Below, piece by piece: positions 37,947-46,234 of a stretch of 64,000 nucleotides of DNA. Origin of the DNA: Janthinobacterium sp. 64 (GTDB taxonomy: Bacteria > Pseudomonadota > Gammaproteobacteria > Burkholderiales > Burkholderiaceae_D); NCBI RefSeq assembly GCF_002813325.1, contig NZ_PHUG01000001.1:4588001-4652000 (forward strand), written 5' to 3'. Within the stretch, counting starts at the first letter, position 1, and each line of letters begins with the position of its first letter. The notes beneath the pieces were generated by a model. That model ran no database searches. It was not told where the DNA came from and saw only the letters and a list, made by a program, of their open reading frames with translations. Position numbers and translations under genes: made by a program.

Positions 37947-40499
37947 ATGTCTTCCATTCTTACCCTGCGCCAATCCGTCCTGGCCATCGGCCTGGCCTTT
38001 GGCGCCAGCGTCGCCTCGCCCCTTGTTCTTGCCGCCGAAGCGGACGCCGATGAACCGGCACCGCAGGTGCTGCCCGAAGTGCGCTTGCAAGCCGAACGTG
38101 TTTCCGTGGGCGAACAACGCCTGGACAGGCGCCAGATCGAAGCGATGAAGGGCATCGACGGCAATGTCACGAGCTTGTTGCGCATCAATCCCAGCGTGCA
38201 ATTCGATAACAAGCAGCAAGCGTCCGCCACCCAGGGCGAGCTGGCGCCGGCCGACATCAGCATCAATGGCGCCAAGTTCTACGACAATCTGTACCAGATG
38301 GATGGCATGTCGCTCAACAACGATATCGGCCCCGTCAGTAGTAATCCCGCCAGCAATACCACGCCACCGTCGGCCAGCCAGGGTTTTGCCGTCGATACCA
38401 GCCTACTGTGCGACGTGACGGTGCTCGACTCGAACATCGGCGCCGAGTATGGCCGCTTCAAGGGCGGCGTGGTGAAGGCCAACACTTGCGCGCCCACGCG
38501 CAAGCTGTCCGGCCAGGTTTCCGTGGAAAGCACGCGCTCGTCGTGGATGCAATACAAGCTCAACGATAGCCAGAAGGAAAGCGCCACCACGTCGACGACG
38601 GCGGCCTTGCAGCCCGAATTCGAGAAATGGACGTACCGTGCCGCGCTGCAGGGCAAGGTGACGGAGAATTTCAGCCTGATCGGCAGTTTTATCCGCAAGA
38701 CGTCGGACATTCCCCTGAATGGCTACGGCAACCGTTTGCAAAGTGAAAGCGATGCCAACCGCAAGGTACAAAAGCGCAGCAGCGACAACGCCTTCGTGCG
38801 CGGTTTCTGGACCATCGGCCACGGCGTGCTGGCCGATTTCTCGCTCATGCATGCACCGGCCAGTGGCGACTATTTCATTGCCAATGCAAAAAACAGCACG
38901 TATCACCTGAAAAGCGGCGGCACGGGTGTCAACCTGGGCCTGACGCATCCCGTGGGATTGCTGGGCAATGCCAAGGCGGAGCACCGATTGAGCTGGAACA
39001 AGATGGACAGCTCGCGCGATGCCGATGCCAGCGTCTGGAAAGCCTGGCGCTACTCGAGTGGCAAGAACTGGGGCGTCAAAACGGGCACGGGTGCGACGGG
39101 CTGGGCCAGTAACGAGGGCGGCTGGGGCGACGTCGACCAGGAACAGGAAAATATCGCGTACCAGGGCAAGCTGAAGTGGGAGCCGCTTGATTTGCTGGGC
39201 ATGTCGCATACTTTCGAGGCCGGTGTGGAACTGGACTATCAACACAGCAGCTATGTGCGCCACACGCAGTATGAGCAATACCAGGCATCGCTCAATACCA
39301 ACACTTGCAATATGCCGGGTGGCGCGGTGGACACGCAATACTGCTCGCTGTCCAAGCCCTGGAATGCGGCGTCGAACGTGCGCGGCCAGTACCTGGCGCA
39401 GCGCATTATCTACTACGCGGGCGCCTATGAGCTGAACAACAAGATGCGCGGCGCCTTCCTGCAGGACGACGTCAGGCTGGGCGATGTGCGCCTGCGCCTG
39501 GGCGTGCGCTACGACAGCGACGAGCTGTCGCCGAAGTCCAGTATCGCGCCGCGCCTGTCGGCCTTCTGGGATGTGGCAGGCAAGGGCACGACACTGATCG
39601 AGGCAGGCGCCAACCGCTACTATGGCCGCAATTTCTTCGATTTCTATGCGCGTTCGAAACGCCTGGCACTGCAGACCGCTCCGCAAAATCGTACCTTGAC
39701 GGGTGGCTTGCTGAAGGATTGGGCGGCGCCCGAGATGGCCACCAACTGGGCCTGGTACAAGACGGGCGAGATGAAGGTGCCGTACACGGATGAAAAAATG
39801 CTGGGCATCAGCCAGCAGTGGGCGGGCGTGAAGTGGAGCGCCAAGCGCGTGCTGCGCGAAGGCCGCGACGAGATGGTGCAGCATTTGTTGTCGCCGGCTA
39901 ATTTCTATTGGGATAACGTGGGCCGCACGGACAGCAAGGTCTGGACGTTTGCCGCCGAAACGGCGCGTCCCCTGCGCTGGGGCGATACGGCCACGCACGT
40001 GCAGTTCGGCTACGACCGCACGCGCATCCACTCGTCGCACGCCGATTACGCGGATAGCCTGAGCGATCTTGCGGGCGACTTGAAAGACTATATCTATTAC
40101 CAGGGCAAGTTCATGCGCTGGGTCGATCGTCCGGCGAATAATTACAACCGTCCCTGGACGGCGCGCCTGCTGCTGTCGACGGATATCCCCGCGTACCGCC
40201 TGAAAGTGGACAACTTCTTGCGCGTGCGGGGGCCGGAAACGGGCATGGCGGCGACGGGTGAGTCCAAGCTGTTCGACGGCGAGGTGGCCACCGTCTTCAA
40301 GGATATTACGGTGGGCAAGTCGATCACCTGGGACATGCGCGTGCAGTATGCGCTGCCGAAGACGGGCCCGGGCGAGGGCTTTGTGAACCTGGGGATCGAG
40401 AACGTGAGCAACCGCAGCAATCCCCTGTTCCAGTCGACGACCGAGGTCGTGTATGAAAAAGGCCGCCAGTTTACGCTGGAACTCGGCTACCGTTTCTAA
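37947..40499 (+). CDS. TonB-dependent outer membrane receptor
   Basis: This is an 850-residue receptor. A signal peptide (about 1-29, ending VLA) is followed by an acidic linker and a plug domain (about 55-180; RRQIEAMKGIDGNVTSLLRINPSVQF, with YQMDGMSLNND and GAEYGRFKGGVV). A long 22-strand-type barrel ends in LELGYRF with terminal Phe. It should import an iron chelate or another large substrate; the ligand is unknown. A GAAGG ribosome site and a Fur-like box lie upstream, and a di-heme peroxidase gene follows after 19 bp. Confidence 0.92.
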   Translation: MSSILTLRQSVLAIGLAFGASVASPLVLAAEADADEPAPQVLPEVRLQAERVSVGEQRLDRRQIEAMKGIDGNVTSLLRINPSVQFDNKQQASATQGELAPADISINGAKFYDNLYQMDGMSLNNDIGPVSSNPASNTTPPSASQGFAVDTSLLCDVTVLDSNIGAEYGRFKGGVVKANTCAPTRKLSGQVSVESTRSSWMQYKLNDSQKESATTSTTAALQPEFEKWTYRAALQGKVTENFSLIGSFIRKTSDIPLNGYGNRLQSESDANRKVQKRSSDNAFVRGFWTIGHGVLADFSLMHAPASGDYFIANAKNSTYHLKSGGTGVNLGLTHPVGLLGNAKAEHRLSWNKMDSSRDADASVWKAWRYSSGKNWGVKTGTGATGWASNEGGWGDVDQEQENIAYQGKLKWEPLDLLGMSHTFEAGVELDYQHSSYVRHTQYEQYQASLNTNTCNMPGGAVDTQYCSLSKPWNAASNVRGQYLAQRIIYYAGAYELNNKMRGAFLQDDVRLGDVRLRLGVRYDSDELSPKSSIAPRLSAFWDVAGKGTTLIEAGANRYYGRNFFDFYARSKRLALQTAPQNRTLTGGLLKDWAAPEMATNWAWYKTGEMKVPYTDEKMLGISQQWAGVKWSAKRVLREGRDEMVQHLLSPANFYWDNVGRTDSKVWTFAAETARPLRWGDTATHVQFGYDRTRIHSSHADYADSLSDLAGDLKDYIYYQGKFMRWVDRPANNYNRPWTARLLLSTDIPAYRLKVDNFLRVRGPETGMAATGESKLFDGEVATVFKDITVGKSITWDMRVQYALPKTGPGEGFVNLGIENVSNRSNPLFQSTTEVVYEKGRQFTLELGYRF

Positions 40500-40518
40500 T
40501 CAACTCTTCGGCAGGCGC

Positions 40519-41673
40519 ATGAATATGGCATCCCACCTGAAAAAAACCACCGTCGCCGTGGCCGCCTTGCTGGCGGGCGGCGCCTTGTTGCTCAGCCTCG
40601 ATGGCCAGGCGCGCGAAGGCGCTCCATCCGCCGTTGAACCTTGCGTTGGCGCAAGCGGCTGGGACCTGGCCTGTCTGCGCCAGACGTATGCGCGGCCGAT
40701 GGCCGGCTGGCCCCGGCCGCACCTGCCCGATGGCGTGACGGCTGCGGAAATGGCGCCCGTCTCCGCCATGCCCGTGCCCGTGCCGTCCTTGGCGCCGGCC
40801 GTCGTGGCGCTGGGGCAGCGCCTGTTCAACGACCCGCGATTGTCGCGTTCTAACGCTGTGGCTTGCCTCAGTTGCCACAGCCCCGCGCACAGCTTTGCCG
40901 ACAGCAAGCCCGTTTCCGTCGGACACGAAGGGCGGCTGGGGCAGCGCAATACGCCGGGCTTGCTGGGCGTGGCGCAGATCAAGACGCTGTTCTGGGATGG
41001 CCGCGCCAGCACCCTGGAAGAGCAGGCGCTGGGGCCCTTGCAGCATGCCGACGAGATGGCCATGGACGTGCCGGCCCTGGCGGCCAAGCTGGCCGCGCTC
41101 GATGATTACACGGCGCAGTTCGATGCGGCTTTTGGCCAGGGCGCCGGCGTGACCCTGCCGCGCATCCTGACGGCGCTGGCCGATTATCAGCGCACGGTGC
41201 TGCCGCCCGTCACGCGTTTCGATACCTTCCTGGAGGGCGAGCGCACGGCCCTGAACGACCGTGAGCTGCTGGGCCTGCATCTGTTCCGCACCAAGGCGCG
41301 CTGCATGACGTGCCACAGCGGTGCCTTGCTGACGGACCAGCAATTCCATAACCTGGGGCTGACGTATTACGGCCGCAAGAAATATGAAGACCTGGGGCGC
41401 TATCTGGTGACGGGCAAGGATGGGGACGTGGGCAAGTTCCGCACGCCGGGCTTGCGCGGCGTGGCGCAATCGGGGCCGTGGATGCACAACGGCCTGTTTC
41501 CGCAGATGGTGGGCTTGCTGAACATGTATAACGCGGGCATGTCGCGCCCCGTGCCGCGCAACGCACAGCAGGCGGCCGATCCGAAGTTTCCCGTCACCTC
41601 GCCCCTGCTGCGACCGCTGCAGCTGACGTCGGACGAAATCATCGCCTTGAAGTCCTTCCTGGAAGTGCTGTAG
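40519..41673 (+). CDS. Di-heme cytochrome c peroxidase / MauG-like protein
   Basis: Started at MNMASHLKK (384 aa; ATG 40525 is an alternative). A signal peptide covers about residues 1-33. Two c-type heme motifs are present, C116LSCH120 and C262MTCH266. Family segments RNTPGLLGVAQIKTLFWDGRA and KFRTPGLRGVAQSGPWMHNG are intact. It is expected in the periplasm, reducing peroxide or oxidising a protein or small molecule as MauG and MbnH do. The tight spacing behind the TonB receptor suggests a joint role. Confidence 0.93.
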   Translation: MNMASHLKKTTVAVAALLAGGALLLSLDGQAREGAPSAVEPCVGASGWDLACLRQTYARPMAGWPRPHLPDGVTAAEMAPVSAMPVPVPSLAPAVVALGQRLFNDPRLSRSNAVACLSCHSPAHSFADSKPVSVGHEGRLGQRNTPGLLGVAQIKTLFWDGRASTLEEQALGPLQHADEMAMDVPALAAKLAALDDYTAQFDAAFGQGAGVTLPRILTALADYQRTVLPPVTRFDTFLEGERTALNDRELLGLHLFRTKARCMTCHSGALLTDQQFHNLGLTYYGRKKYEDLGRYLVTGKDGDVGKFRTPGLRGVAQSGPWMHNGLFPQMVGLLNMYNAGMSRPVPRNAQQAADPKFPVTSPLLRPLQLTSDEIIALKSFLEVL

Positions 41674-41718
41674 GCGCGGCGCATCATGCCGGTCCGTGAT
41701 CATCTGTCACTGCCTGTT

Positions 41719-42273
41719 TTATCCTCTGGTGCGGTCATGCCGCCACAGCACGTCGCTGCCGCCGGCAAAGCGGTTCAGCACGCGCGACAGCACGAACAAC
41801 AGGTCCGACAGGCGGTTCACGTACTGGCGCGGATGCTCATGGAGGGGTTCCGCATTGGCCAGGGCGACGATGCTGCGCTCGGCGCGGCGGCACACGGTGC
41901 GGCATACATGCGCCAGCGAGGCGGCGCGCGAACCGGCCGGCAGGATGAATTCACTCAAGGCGGGCAAGTCCGCATTGTATTTCGCCAGTAAGTCATCGAG
42001 GCGCAGCACATGCTCTTCCTTGATCAGCTGGTAGCCGGGGATGCAGATTTCCCCGCCCAGGTCGAACAGATCGTGCTGGATGGCCACCAGTTCGTCGCGC
42101 AAGGCGTCGGGCATGGCTTCGCACAGCAGCAAGCCGATATTGGAATTGAGTTCGTCCACGTCGCCCATGGCGTGGATGCGGGCGCTGTCCTTGCTGGTGC
42201 GGCTGCCGTCGCCCAGGCCGGTGCTGCCATTGTCGCCCGTGCGCGTGGCGATTTTCGAGAGTCGGTTACCCAT
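41719..42273 (-). CDS. ATP:cob(I)alamin adenosyltransferase (PduO type)
   Basis: The start MGNRLSKIATRTGDNG gives 184 residues. The N-terminal ATP-binding motif TRTGDNGSTGLGDGSR and the C-terminal RQYVNRLSDLLFVLSR are the PduO signatures. It adenosylates corrinoids to coenzyme B12. It is divergent from glcD; no other cobalamin gene is nearby. Confidence 0.95.
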   Translation of the reverse strand: MGNRLSKIATRTGDNGSTGLGDGSRTSKDSARIHAMGDVDELNSNIGLLLCEAMPDALRDELVAIQHDLFDLGGEICIPGYQLIKEEHVLRLDDLLAKYNADLPALSEFILPAGSRAASLAHVCRTVCRRAERSIVALANAEPLHEHPRQYVNRLSDLLFVLSRVLNRFAGGSDVLWRHDRTRG

Positions 42274-42423
42274 GATGTTGATCCTGTCAATGAAGAATGG
42301 GGGCAGCATACGACACTGCGTGCCGCCTGGCTGCGGATTTGGCTTCGAAATGGACAAAAAATGCGCTGCGCGCCACTTTTGTGCTTACAATCGTTGCACG
42401 CCCATGCCCTTTCCCCCCATCTT

Positions 42424-43914
42424 ATGCTCAATGCTGCCCCTGAACCTGGATTGACCGCCGCGCGCCAGCAAGCCGTCGTCGCGGCCCTGCTGGCCGTGCT
42501 GCCGGCCCGCTGCGTGCTGTCCGACGCCGAAGATACGCGCCCGTACGAATGCGACGGCCTGGCCGCCTACCGCCAGCTGCCGATGGTGGTCACCCTGCCC
42601 GATACGGAAGAACAGGTCATCGCCATCCTCGGCGTCTGCCGGGAACTGAAGGTGCCGATCGTGCCGCGCGGCGCTGGCACGGGCTTGTCGGGTGGCGCCT
42701 TGCCGATTGCCGACGGCGTGGTGCTGTCGACGGCGCGCCTGAACCGCATCGTGCGCCTCGATGCGTATGCACGCATCGCCGTGGTGCAGCCGGGCGTGCG
42801 CAACCTGGCCATTTCCGAAGCGGCGGCGCCCCACGCGCTGTACTACGCGCCCGATCCATCGTCGCAGATCGCCTGCAGCATCGGCGGCAACGTGGCGGAA
42901 AACTCGGGCGGCGTGCATTGCCTGAAATACGGCCTGACCGTGCACAATGTGCTGCGCGTGCGCATCGTCACCATCGATGGCGACGTGCTGGAGCTGGGTG
43001 GCGAATGCCTCGACGCTCCGGGCCTCGACCTGCTGGCCGTCTTCATCGGCTCCGAAGGCATGCTGGGCATCGTCACGGAAGTGACCGTGAAACTGATCCC
43101 GAAACCGGCGACGGCCAGAGTCATCATGGCCTCCTTTGACGATGTCGTCACGGGCGGCAATGCCGTGGCCAACGTGATTGCCGCCGGCATCATCCCGGCC
43201 GGCCTGGAAATGATGGACCAGACCTCGTCGCGCATGGTCGAACCGTTCGTCAAGGCCGGCTATGACATCGATGCAGCCGCCATTTTGCTGTGCGAAGCGG
43301 ACGGCACGCACGAGGAAGTGGAAGAGGAAATCGCCCGCATGACGGCCGTGCTGGAAGGGGCGGGCGCCAGCGCGATTGCCGTGTCGCAGTCGGAAGCTGA
43401 GCGCATGAAGTTCTGGTCCGGCCGCAAGAATGCGTTTCCCGCCGCCGGACGCATCTCGCCCGACTACTACTGCATGGACGGCACCATCCCGAGAAAAAAA
43501 CTGGCGCAAGTCCTGACGGGCATCGCCGCCATGGAAACGACGCATGGCTTGCGCTGCGCGAATGTGTTCCACGCGGGCGACGGCAATCTGCATCCGCTGA
43601 TCCTGTTCGATGCCAACAAGCCTGGTGAATTCGAGCGCGCCGAAGCGTTTGGCGCGGACATTTTGGCCCTGTGCGTGGCCGTCGGCGGCACCATCACGGG
43701 CGAGCATGGCGTGGGCATGGAAAAGATCAATTCCATGTGCGTGCAGTTTACGCGCGCCGAACTCGATGCCTTCTTTGCCGTCAAGCGCGCCTTTGACCCG
43801 CATACTCTGCTGAACCCGGACAAGGCGATCCCCACCTTGAACCGCTGCGCCGAATTCGGCAAGATGCATGTGACGGCAGGGCGCCTGCCATTCGCCAACC
43901 TGCCCCGTTTTTAA
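42424..43914 (+). CDS. glcD: Glycolate oxidase subunit GlcD (FAD-linked)
   Basis: The start ATG at 42424 gives 496 residues; the frame is open upstream but would overlap the adenosyltransferase gene. The FAD-binding motif PRGAGTGLSGGALP and the C-terminal FAD-linked oxidase motif GTITGEHGVG are present. Together with GlcE and GlcF it oxidises glycolate to glyoxylate at the inner membrane, passing electrons to quinone. It is the first gene of glcDEF, with 15 bp before glcE. Confidence 0.95.
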   Translation: MLNAAPEPGLTAARQQAVVAALLAVLPARCVLSDAEDTRPYECDGLAAYRQLPMVVTLPDTEEQVIAILGVCRELKVPIVPRGAGTGLSGGALPIADGVVLSTARLNRIVRLDAYARIAVVQPGVRNLAISEAAAPHALYYAPDPSSQIACSIGGNVAENSGGVHCLKYGLTVHNVLRVRIVTIDGDVLELGGECLDAPGLDLLAVFIGSEGMLGIVTEVTVKLIPKPATARVIMASFDDVVTGGNAVANVIAAGIIPAGLEMMDQTSSRMVEPFVKAGYDIDAAAILLCEADGTHEEVEEEIARMTAVLEGAGASAIAVSQSEAERMKFWSGRKNAFPAAGRISPDYYCMDGTIPRKKLAQVLTGIAAMETTHGLRCANVFHAGDGNLHPLILFDANKPGEFERAEAFGADILALCVAVGGTITGEHGVGMEKINSMCVQFTRAELDAFFAVKRAFDPHTLLNPDKAIPTLNRCAEFGKMHVTAGRLPFANLPRF

Positions 43915-43929
43915 CCACCGGAGACTCTT

Positions 43930-45000
43930 TTGCAAGCGATAGTGGAACAATTCAGGCAGGCCATCCTGGCAGCCAGTGCGGCGGGCAAACCCTTGCGCCT
44001 GCGCGGCGGCGGCACGAAAGACTGGTATGGCCAGCAGCTCGAAGGCGAGGTGCTCGACACGCGCGCCTATGCGGGCATCATCGACTATGAACCGACGGAG
44101 CTGGTGATCACGGCCCGCTGCGGCACGCCGCTCGCGGACGTCGAGGCGGCGCTGGCCGCGCGCAAGCAGATGCTGGCGTTCGAGCCGCCGCATTTCGGCG
44201 CTGGCGCCACCGTGGGCGGCGTCGTCGCCAGCGCCTTGTCCGGCCCGCGCCGCGCCAGCGCGGGTGCGCTGCGTGATTTCGTGCTGGGCGCCGTGCTGAT
44301 GGACGGTCACGGCGAGCGCCTGGCCTTCGGCGGGCAAGTCATGAAAAACGTGGCCGGCTACGATGTCTCGCGCCTGCTGGCGGGGTCCCTGGGTACCCTG
44401 GGCCTGATCCTGGACGTGTCGCTGAAGGTATTGCCCTTGCCGCTGCGCGAAGCGACGTTGCGCGTGGCGTGCGCGGAAATCGCCGCCTTGCGCATGCTCA
44501 ATGAGTGGGCGGGCAAGCCGCTGCCGATATCGGCCAGCTGCTGGCATGACGGCATCTTGAGCGTGCGCCTGTCCGGCGCCGAGGCGGCCGTGTCGGCGGC
44601 GCTGCAATCATTGAAAGGCGAACTGCTGGCAGACGATGAGGCGGCCGCCTTCTGGCTGGCCGTGCGCGAACAGACGCACGCTTTCTTTGCGGGCGCGGGC
44701 AGCTTGTGGCGATTATCTCTGCCGCCGCACGCCAGCGCCGTGATTTTGAAAGGGCGCCAGCTGATCGAGTGGGGCGGCGCGCAGCGCTGGCTCAAGCTCG
44801 ATGGCGACGCCGATGCCGATGGCGCCCGGCACATCCGCCAGGCCGTGGCAGCGCTTGGGGGCCACGCCACCCTGTTCCGCGGCGGCGACAAGGCGGTGGG
44901 CGTGTTCCACCCGCTGGCGCCCGCCATCGCCACCATCCACCAGCGCCTGCGGCAGGCTTTCGACCCTGCCGGCATCTTCAACCCGCACAGAATGACTTGA
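43930..45000 (+). CDS. glcE: Glycolate oxidase subunit GlcE
   Basis: This 356-residue FAD-binding protein appears to start at TTG 43930, with CGGAG seven bases upstream. Visible segments are PLRLRGGGTKDWYG (FAD pyrophosphate site) and FGGQVMKNVAGYDVSRLLAGSLGTLG, characteristic of GlcE. It is shorter than GlcD and lacks the GEHGVG end, as usual. glcF begins 4 bp after its stop. Confidence 0.95.
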   Translation: MQAIVEQFRQAILAASAAGKPLRLRGGGTKDWYGQQLEGEVLDTRAYAGIIDYEPTELVITARCGTPLADVEAALAARKQMLAFEPPHFGAGATVGGVVASALSGPRRASAGALRDFVLGAVLMDGHGERLAFGGQVMKNVAGYDVSRLLAGSLGTLGLILDVSLKVLPLPLREATLRVACAEIAALRMLNEWAGKPLPISASCWHDGILSVRLSGAEAAVSAALQSLKGELLADDEAAAFWLAVREQTHAFFAGAGSLWRLSLPPHASAVILKGRQLIEWGGAQRWLKLDGDADADGARHIRQAVAALGGHATLFRGGDKAVGVFHPLAPAIATIHQRLRQAFDPAGIFNPHRMT

Positions 45001-45004
45001 GCGC

Positions 45005-46234
45005 ATGCAAACCAATCTCGCCGATTTCATCAAGAATACGCCGGCAGGCGACGAAGCCGAAGCCATTCTGCGCGCCTGCGTGCATTGCGGCTTTTGCACG
45101 GCCACCTGTCCCACCTACCAGCTGCTGGGCGACGAGCTCGATGGCCCGCGCGGACGCATCTATTTGATCAAGCAAGTGCTCGAAGGCGCGCCCGTTACGG
45201 CCAAGACGCAGACGCACCTGGACCGCTGCCTGACCTGCCGCAACTGCGAGTCGACCTGTCCCTCGGGGGTGCAGTACGGGCGCCTGGTCGACATCGGCCG
45301 CAACGTCGTGGGACAGCGCGTGCAGCGCCCCTTGCGCGAACGCGCCTTGCGCTTCGCCCTGAAGGAAGCCTTGCCGCGCCGCTGGCTGTTTACGCCCGTG
45401 TACAAGGTGGGGCAGGCGCTGCGGCCCTTGCTGTCAAAAGGCTTGCAGGATAAATTGCGCCCCGGCGCCGCTGCCGGTGCCTGGCCCGCGCGCCAGCATG
45501 CGCGCAGCATGCTGCTGCTCGATGGCTGCGTGCAGCCGGCCATGTCGCCCAACATCAACGCGGCCACGGCGCGCGTGTTTGACGCGCTGGGCGTGCAATT
45601 GATCGTCGCGCCGAAGGCCGGTTGCTGCGGCGCGCTGCGCCATCACCTGAACGACCAGGACGCGGCGCTGGACGACATGCGCCGCAATATCGACGCCTGG
45701 TGGCCGTATGTCGACAGCGCCGAAGCCATCGTCATGACGGCCTCCGGCTGCGGCGCCACGGTGAAGGAATACGGCCACCTGCTGGCGCACGACGCGCAGT
45801 ATGCGGACAAGGCGCGGCGCATCGCCGCACTGACGCGCGATCTGTCCGAGATCATGCCGGCGTTTGAAAACGAGCTGGTGGCGCTGCTGCAAGGGCGCAT
45901 CGGCAAAAAAGTCGCGTATCACCCGCCGTGCACCCTGCAGCACGGCCAGCAAATCCGCGGCAAGGTGGAGCAGGTCTTGCGCGCCGTCGGCGTCGACGTG
46001 CGCCTGTGCGCCGACAGCCATTTGTGCTGCGGTTCGGCGGGCACGTATTCGATTTTGCAGCCGGCCCTGTCGCAGCAGCTGCGCGACAACAAGGTGGCCA
46101 ACCTGGAAGCGTGCGAACCCGATGAAATTGTGTCGGCCAATATCGGCTGCCTGAGCCACCTGCAGTCGGGCACCGAGACGCCCGTGCGGCACTGGATCGA
46201 GCTGATCGACTCCGCTTTGCCCCAGGTCAGATAG
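45005..46234 (+). CDS. glcF: Glycolate oxidase iron-sulfur subunit GlcF
   Basis: This 409-residue protein has two 4Fe-4S ferredoxin motifs near the N-terminus (CVHCGFCTATCP and CLTCRNCESTCP). Two CCG-type domains follow in the C-terminal part (GCCGALRHH, LCCGSAGTY). It passes electrons from GlcD/GlcE to the quinone pool. Its last bases overlap the end of the convergent GGDEF-EAL gene by 8 bp. Confidence 0.96.
   Translation: MQTNLADFIKNTPAGDEAEAILRACVHCGFCTATCPTYQLLGDELDGPRGRIYLIKQVLEGAPVTAKTQTHLDRCLTCRNCESTCPSGVQYGRLVDIGRNVVGQRVQRPLRERALRFALKEALPRRWLFTPVYKVGQALRPLLSKGLQDKLRPGAAAGAWPARQHARSMLLLDGCVQPAMSPNINAATARVFDALGVQLIVAPKAGCCGALRHHLNDQDAALDDMRRNIDAWWPYVDSAEAIVMTASGCGATVKEYGHLLAHDAQYADKARRIAALTRDLSEIMPAFENELVALLQGRIGKKVAYHPPCTLQHGQQIRGKVEQVLRAVGVDVRLCADSHLCCGSAGTYSILQPALSQQLRDNKVANLEACEPDEIVSANIGCLSHLQSGTETPVRHWIELIDSALPQVR

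Noticed and set aside
42385..44607. 740-residue open frame on the minus strand
   Set aside because: It is antisense to glcD and glcE, both with clear motifs; composition is typical of a high-GC shadow.
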